A stretch of DNA of 64,000 nt from Hevea brasiliensis (taxonomy: Eukaryota; Streptophyta; Magnoliopsida; Malpighiales; Euphorbiaceae): contig NC_079499.1 of NCBI RefSeq assembly GCF_030052815.1, forward strand, positions 79,895,183-79,959,182. The letters are read 5' to 3'. Made by a program: the position numbers and the translations under genes. How positions within the stretch are numbered: position 1 is the stretch's first letter; the number at the start of each line of letters is the position of its first letter. The notes under the pieces are model-generated. The model searched no databases. It was not told the DNA's origin and was given only the letters and a program-made list of their open reading frames with translations. Positions 58,622-64,000 of the stretch are shown in pieces.

Positions 58622-60321
58622 TGGTCTTTTAATCAAATTGGTCCTCCCACTAACTTAGCGAATCCTACACTTCCAAAGTAGAAAACGGAAATCCTAGTTG
58701 GATGGATTTCTAGTGGGTGATTGAATTCTTATAATTCTATTGATCATCCTCAGGTACATCCATTATTGGAATTACAATAAACTATAAGTGAGCAACTCCT
58801 TGCCCATCACATCTCATGTGAGGTTCAATCCTTTACCTAGCCCCTAATGCTCAAAATCTCAGGTACATCCATTATTGACTTATCTTGCATTAGTTAAGTT
58901 GATCCCATTGAGCTAGTAATTATGCAAATAATTTTAATGTCCTCAGGTACATCCAATATTGGCCACTAAACCATTTACATATTTACAACATCTCATGCTT
59001 AACAATTATTCTTAAGAAAATCTCTTAAATTAATTGCATCTCATGCAACTATTTAAAATTTCTTAAAATAATTGCCCCAATGGAGGGCCTATGTTATAAT
59101 TACTTTAATTATAGCATTTCCAACTTAATCATTTGTTTGGAAGATTTTATGGTCATTCTAATTACTATTAAGGTCTCACTTTGCACATTATCCATTTAGC
59201 ATGCATATATCATATAATTGCATACATTCCCATACATCTCATGCATTCATGGATAAGCAGTAAATATGGTATGATCATGGACTTTCTAAGGGATTCAATT
59301 CTGAGCCACCAAGAATTGAATCAGGGGCATTCCTAGGTGCATTTCATTCATTCATTCATTTTACAAGAGTTGCTGAAGGAGTACATAATCAACACTTGAT
59401 CTTGAATTCCTCCCACTGGTCCCACCAATGCTCTTAACCTCCTTGAACTTCTTGCAATCCAATATTACATGGTAATCCTTGGCATACCAAGGCGAATTTA
59501 CAAGAACTTAAATAAATGAAATTACAACCCAAAAATTATTACAAACTTAATAATACATGCCCAAAATAAATTAAAATAAATTAATTAATTTATAATCCCA
59601 AAGAAACATAAAAGAAATAAATCCAATCACATTGGTCTTTTATAGTCCATGATCATCCATCATGCATATCACTATTTAACAATTAAATAAAACATACATA
59701 CTTAAATTAAATTGAATATCTCATATTCAACTTAAAAATCCAGATTTGAATATGATTCAAATAAATTTAAAAATTCAGATTTGAATCTCATTCAAACAAA
59801 TTTAAAAATTCAGATTTGAATCACATTCAAACAACTTTAAAAATTCAGATTTGAATCACATTCAAACATTTTTTAAAAAATCAGATTTGAATCACATTCA
59901 AATATTTTTTAAAAAATCAGATCTGAATTTTATTCAATCAATTTTAAAAAAATCAGATTTAAATATGATTCAAACAACTTTAAAAATTCAGATTTGAATC
60001 ACATTCAAACAACTTTTAAAATTCAGATTTGAATCACATTCAAACAATTTTTAAAATTCTGATTTGAATCATAATTTAATTGTGTGATAAAAATTCTAAT
60101 TAAACAATTTAATTAGACATAAAATGGATCTTAAATCATACAACAATTGCACATTCACCATCCATTTACCTTTGCACACCATTGTGATGCATCAACCATG
60201 CGTACCATGGTGTTCATCATTTGTGCCGTCACTTTGACTTTGCAACCAGCAATAAACTCTTGATCTCATGATCAAACACACAATTAAATCATATAAACAT
60301 CAATCTAAATGGCAAATATAG
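58622..60321 (-). other. Untranslated leader of copia C
   Basis: This is noncoding, homologous to 27883-29608 of copy A, with the same three CTCAGGTACATCC motifs and the hairpin array. I see no gene in it. Confidence 0.8.
59730..60080 (-). repeat. ~35-bp hairpin-unit tandem array, about 10 copies (copia C)
   Basis: Same unit as at 28985-29366 (CAGATTTGAATCACATTC then AAACAACTTTAAAAATT), one unit fewer than copy A. Confidence 0.9.
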
Positions 60322-60335
60322 TGGCTCTGATACCA
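60322..60335 (-). other. Primer binding site of copia C (tRNA-iMet)
   Basis: Minus-strand TGGTATCAGAGCCA, two bases inside the LTR. Confidence 0.92.
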
Positions 60336-60337
60336 AT

Positions 60338-62429
60338 TGAAGGCAGGCGTGAAAAACACAAGATTATACCATTGAATTCAAAAATTTCACCTAGGGTCAC
60401 ATGCACCATGCAAGATTTTTTTATCTATTTAATTTCAATGATAAACAACATATTAAAACTCTTTTAATATGTTTTTGGATCTGTATTTGCCATTTAAGAT
60501 TTTAAAATTAATCAGATTAATTTTAGAACCCTAGATTAAATCAAGAACGATTACACTAACCTCTTGATGTCTTTGCGTGTCTGCGCCTTTGAGATTCGTC
60601 TTGAGGACACGGATGTTGTCCCTCTAGCTTGTCAACACCAAGAACACCTATGGCAGCCCTTGAACAGCTTCTAAAGCCTTTTCTATTAATTAGAAATTCA
60701 AGTTCTGCCTTTTAAGAGATTAGAGATGTAAACAGGACACTAGAAACAATTTCTAGTGTTCTTAATTCAAGAGATTGATGGCTAATCTCTTTGAATTGAT
60801 GAGAGATGAAGAGAAATAGCTGGAGAGGCTCAAAGTGGCGTGACAATTGAGAGGAGAGGCTGCTGGTTATGTTTTCTTTTCATAACCACACTTAAATAGC
60901 TAGGTTAACACATTAAACCCTAGCCACATGTCACCTTTTGATTAGCTCTAGGTTTAAGTGACCCAATCACATTGTGCCAAGTGTCAAACCTATATTTAAT
61001 CTTGATTTTAATCATCTTACATGATTAAAAACATTTGGCAAGCTTATGTGTTATGCCATGTGTCACCATCTCATGGTGCCACGTGTCACAATGAAATGAC
61101 CAAAATGCCTCGTGTCTTAATTTTGAGTTCTTAACCCAAAATAATTATTTTCTTCTTCTAATTAATTTATATCAAATATAAATTAATTAATTAATCTCTA
61201 TTAATTAATTTCTCATCAATTAAATTCATATTTAAACACTTTAAATATAAATTTAATTTATACTACACATCCAATAATCTAGATTTGGTTTCAAGTCATG
61301 CTAGGGACTTTGCAATTTAATTGCAAACCAAATCTATTTAATTAATCAATTAAACTCTTTAATTAATTAATTAAATCATATTTAAATAGGTGATAACTTG
61401 TGTATGTGTGTGACTTACTAGGCTCATCACTAATTGGCAATGAGACATGATATCAACTCTTAATATCATCAGAACTCTTTCTTACCATAAATGATTTCTC
61501 TAAATCATTTTATGAACCTCATAGACCATGGTTAACACCTAGCATAGCATGCCATGGCCACCCAATTAGTAATAAGATTTACCTTAAATGAACCTATAAT
61601 CATATGTTACCATGCACTAGAATCTCTCTGTTATAAAATCCCAACTCAAGCTGGAGTCATGGTTTATGTCAAACTCCATTTGCTATGAATATTATGTTCT
61701 CTTTTAATTCCAGTTCTTGATTAAAAGATTTTTCTCATCAGAAACTCTTTTCTGAATAAATCTATCTGTCCTGGCCAGGAACTTGAAACATCAAGAACAA
61801 TTAAATGAACATAGGATTTTATCTCTATTTACTTAGAGGAACAGATTCCTTCTTGATCAACACCTACCTCCATATATAACTAGCAGGAGCCAACACATGC
61901 CCATATACCCATACATAGTACAAGTATGAAAGCAGTATCAAACTCAAACTACCTATATACAAGATAACTGTGCTATCTCAGGTCTAAAGATTATATGCAC
62001 TGATATGATTTATGACAAAACATTGACAAGAGTAAACTCCATGTGCTTGTCATAAGTGTCACTGGTTCGGCCTACTTATCATTTATAAGTGCCTATCAAG
62101 TTTGTTATATGGCATGAGACTCACCATTCCATCTTATTTATATCTCATATAAATAACTTGGGAACAAACATGAATACAATCTTTCTGGATAAGTCATGTC
62201 CTTATTATGAAGTATCCTCGATTGTGAACCTATTTATGATACTTTGTGCTAGAAATATTGTCACTCATATTCTTAACAACTTAAGAATAATATTTCTAAC
62301 AAAATATAAATGGACCTTTTCTATTACACATAAATATATTATGTAAACAGAAAAGTGGAAATACCTTTTATTATTAAAATATGTACAAGATACATACTAA
62401 ATGATATGCTCTAGGGCATACTACTAACA
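60338..62429 (-). repeat. 5' LTR of copia C
   Basis: It starts TGAAGGCAGGCGTG and ends ATACTACTAACA. It matches 52885-54985 almost throughout, with differences such as GTGCTGCGTG against GTCTTTGCGTG. The antisense 85-codon open frame is at 62089-62346. Confidence 0.95.
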
Positions 62430-63067
62430 TAAACTCACCATGAGAGAATAATTTTCTTAATTCTAGAATTGGGGATGTAGCACTTTCGATTTATTATGAT
62501 CTCTATTGATTTTATTTAATAAAATAAAATTCTAGTTATTAATTGAAGGATTGAAAGGTAAAGATTAATATTTGAAAATTAAGATATTGAACTTATGGTT
62601 TTTTACCTAGAGATAGACTAAAATTCTATATGGAGTTCATAATTAACCAAAAGATCTTAAAGGATCTTAAATAAGATTGATCACCAAAAAAGTAAGGTTC
62701 AGGTTAATTGAGATACACCTTGAGTGCCTTAAGAGAGGAACTAAGATAACTTAGAATTAATTTCCTTCAAAGTATCAACTTTCCACTTTATTGAATAAAT
62801 ATGATTAAATCAATAGTAAGTTGAAGTTTAAACCCCTAATTCTGGAATTACTTTCATTAATTGTTTTCTTTAATCAAATTATTTTGCTTATCATTATTTT
62901 AGTAATTTTCAGTTAATTTAGTTTTAATTCTCTCATTGTTATATTTGGTAGTCTAGATAGCCATAATTGTTGTTTTGTTTAGTGCTCACCTAGATCCTCA
63001 TGGGAATGATATTCACTCACTACTGTATTACTTGTTAATGATCTGTGTACTTATGGGATTTTACACA
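62430..63067 (+). mobile_element. Element X, end of its LTR
   Basis: It continues the sequence left at 52884. The run GTGCTCACCTAGATCCTCAT through CTTATGGGATTTTACACA (62981-63067) resembles the end of Athila-like LTRs (family knowledge, from memory). The total LTR would be about 1.6 kb. No gene seen. Confidence 0.45.
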
Positions 63068-64000
63068 ATAGAAACAATCACTAACTTAAAATGCCTCTAT
63101 CAAGAAGGATTTATATATAAGATGAAGGAATATATCCCTAACCCCATAGGCATATCTCAATTTTCTATCTCCACTAATGTAGCATACACTATTGAAAAGA
63201 TCAAAAGGTCTTTTATAGGGTTGTAATGGGGTTATAGGGTGATAAATGTGGCTGCCAATGAAAAAGGGCTTTAAGAATGCAAAATATGAGAAGAAACACC
63301 TTGAAAATCATCAATGCACACTAAATCATGACTTTCCTCTTTACACTTAGAGAAAAGGATTTTTTTTTATAATTTGTTTTTTAATGCCAAGTATGCTTTT
63401 CTTTAGGGACCTTCAGCATTTGAATTGACTTTTTTTTTTCATGCCTTTTGTCCCATTGTGGTGCCAACCCCCAAACTCATTCTTTTTATTAGTTTAGAAG
63501 TGCACTTTTTTTTCTCTTTTTCTCTTTTTTTTTTTTTAATTTTTTTATACCATACTTGTGCCAAGTACACATTTACTCCCTTCCTTATCACCTAAATGTA
63601 CCTAGTGTGCTTTTCACTTTACATTATGGCTCTTCTCATAGGGTTAGGTAGGTGTTTGGGCTAAGGGCTAGGTTAATATTATAGGTTAGTAAAGAGCATA
63701 TAAAGGTAAAATACAGGCTCAAATTAGCTACAAGGGATCATTTTGATTAGGAATGGCTAAGGCTATAACGAGGTTAATAGTAGGGAATGCCCAAATCATC
63801 TCTTTATCTGGTGCATATTAGGTTTTGGCTTCAATAAATCAAAGAAATCTATTCTAGGGCTGGTGAGGCATACCTAAGCTTTTTCATATTCTAAGAATTT
63901 TCTCCTACCATTGTGATTTCAATGTGACAAACTAATAATTATGAATTAGTTAAATTAGTTTTGCTTTACTTAAAAGATAAGTTTGTTACAAACAATATAT
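63068..64000 (-). repeat. Inverted copy of element X internal sequence
   Basis: This is the diverged reverse complement of about 39620-40530; for example ATAGAAACAATCACT matches AGTGATTGTTTCTTG near 40520, and GTGAGGCATACCTAAGC matches GTTAGGCATGCCTCAC near 39737. It is noncoding and runs past the window end. Confidence 0.75.

Larger units (their letters stand above)
52885..62429 (-). mobile_element. Complete Ty1/copia copy C, minus strand, 9.5 kb
   Basis: LTRs at 52885-54985 and 60338-62429 are very similar, with perfect target duplication TAAAC (52880-52884 and 62430-62434). Reading leftward from 62429: LTR, PBS, 1.8-kb leader with hairpin array, gag, integrase, RT, RNase H, PPT, LTR. Protease and part of gag-pre-integrase are deleted. 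Several frameshifts are at CAG/CTG-type sites. Confidence 0.95.

Noticed and set aside
63360..63545. Poly-T runs as terminators or reverse LINE tails
   Set aside because: They lie within the inverted copy of element X and correspond to A-rich stretches near 40070-40090.

Overview
The window is plant nuclear DNA made entirely of LTR retrotransposons nested in one another. No host protein gene, rRNA or tRNA gene was found. Plant origin, probably a eudicot (inference), follows from the families present: a giant Ty3/gypsy Tat (Ogre-like) element with two RNase H domains, a Tekay/Del-type chromovirus, a Ty1/copia family in three copies, and Athila-like debris. Pol genes carry multiple stops or frameshifts, so the proteins are described as pseudogenes.

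Layout. 1-22680: Tat element on the + strand. Its 5' LTR (1-4728) is cut by the window start; the internal region is 4729-16673 (PBS, ORF1, gag, PR-RT-RH-aRH-INT, AT repeat, 58-bp minisatellite, polypurine tract), and the 3' LTR is 16674-22680, about 6.0 kb. The LTR carries an antisense gene with its own TATA box, related to the 'putative gypsy-type transposon' proteins known as antisense ORFs in Tat elements. 22681-31657: copia copy A (- strand), interrupted by the Tat element and by a solo Tekay-type LTR (24754-27877, TSD TTATG). 31658-39048: copia copy B (+ strand), internally deleted, with a different solo gypsy LTR (34358-38460) inserted at the start of its 3' LTR. 39049-40733, 51838-52884 and 62430-64000: pieces of one older LTR element (X, Athila-like). 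40734-51837: near-complete Tekay-type element (+ strand, TSD GAAAA) with PBS, gag, pol, chromodomain and a probable 75-bp spliceosomal intron in integrase. 52885-62429: complete copia copy C (- strand, TSD TAAAC).

Reconstructed order of insertion: X and copia B are the oldest visible layers. Copia A went into the 5' LTR of B. The Tat element and one Tekay LTR then landed inside A, and a second gypsy LTR landed in B. The Tekay element and copia C landed inside X.

Caution on quality: in the Tat element and in parts of copia C, differences between repeat copies cluster at CAG/CTG/CCGG sites as small indels rather than transitions. This looks like consensus error at methylated cytosines, so many frameshifts there may not be real. 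The Tekay element at 40.7-51.8 kb looks clean and instead shows C-to-T/G-to-A nonsense changes.
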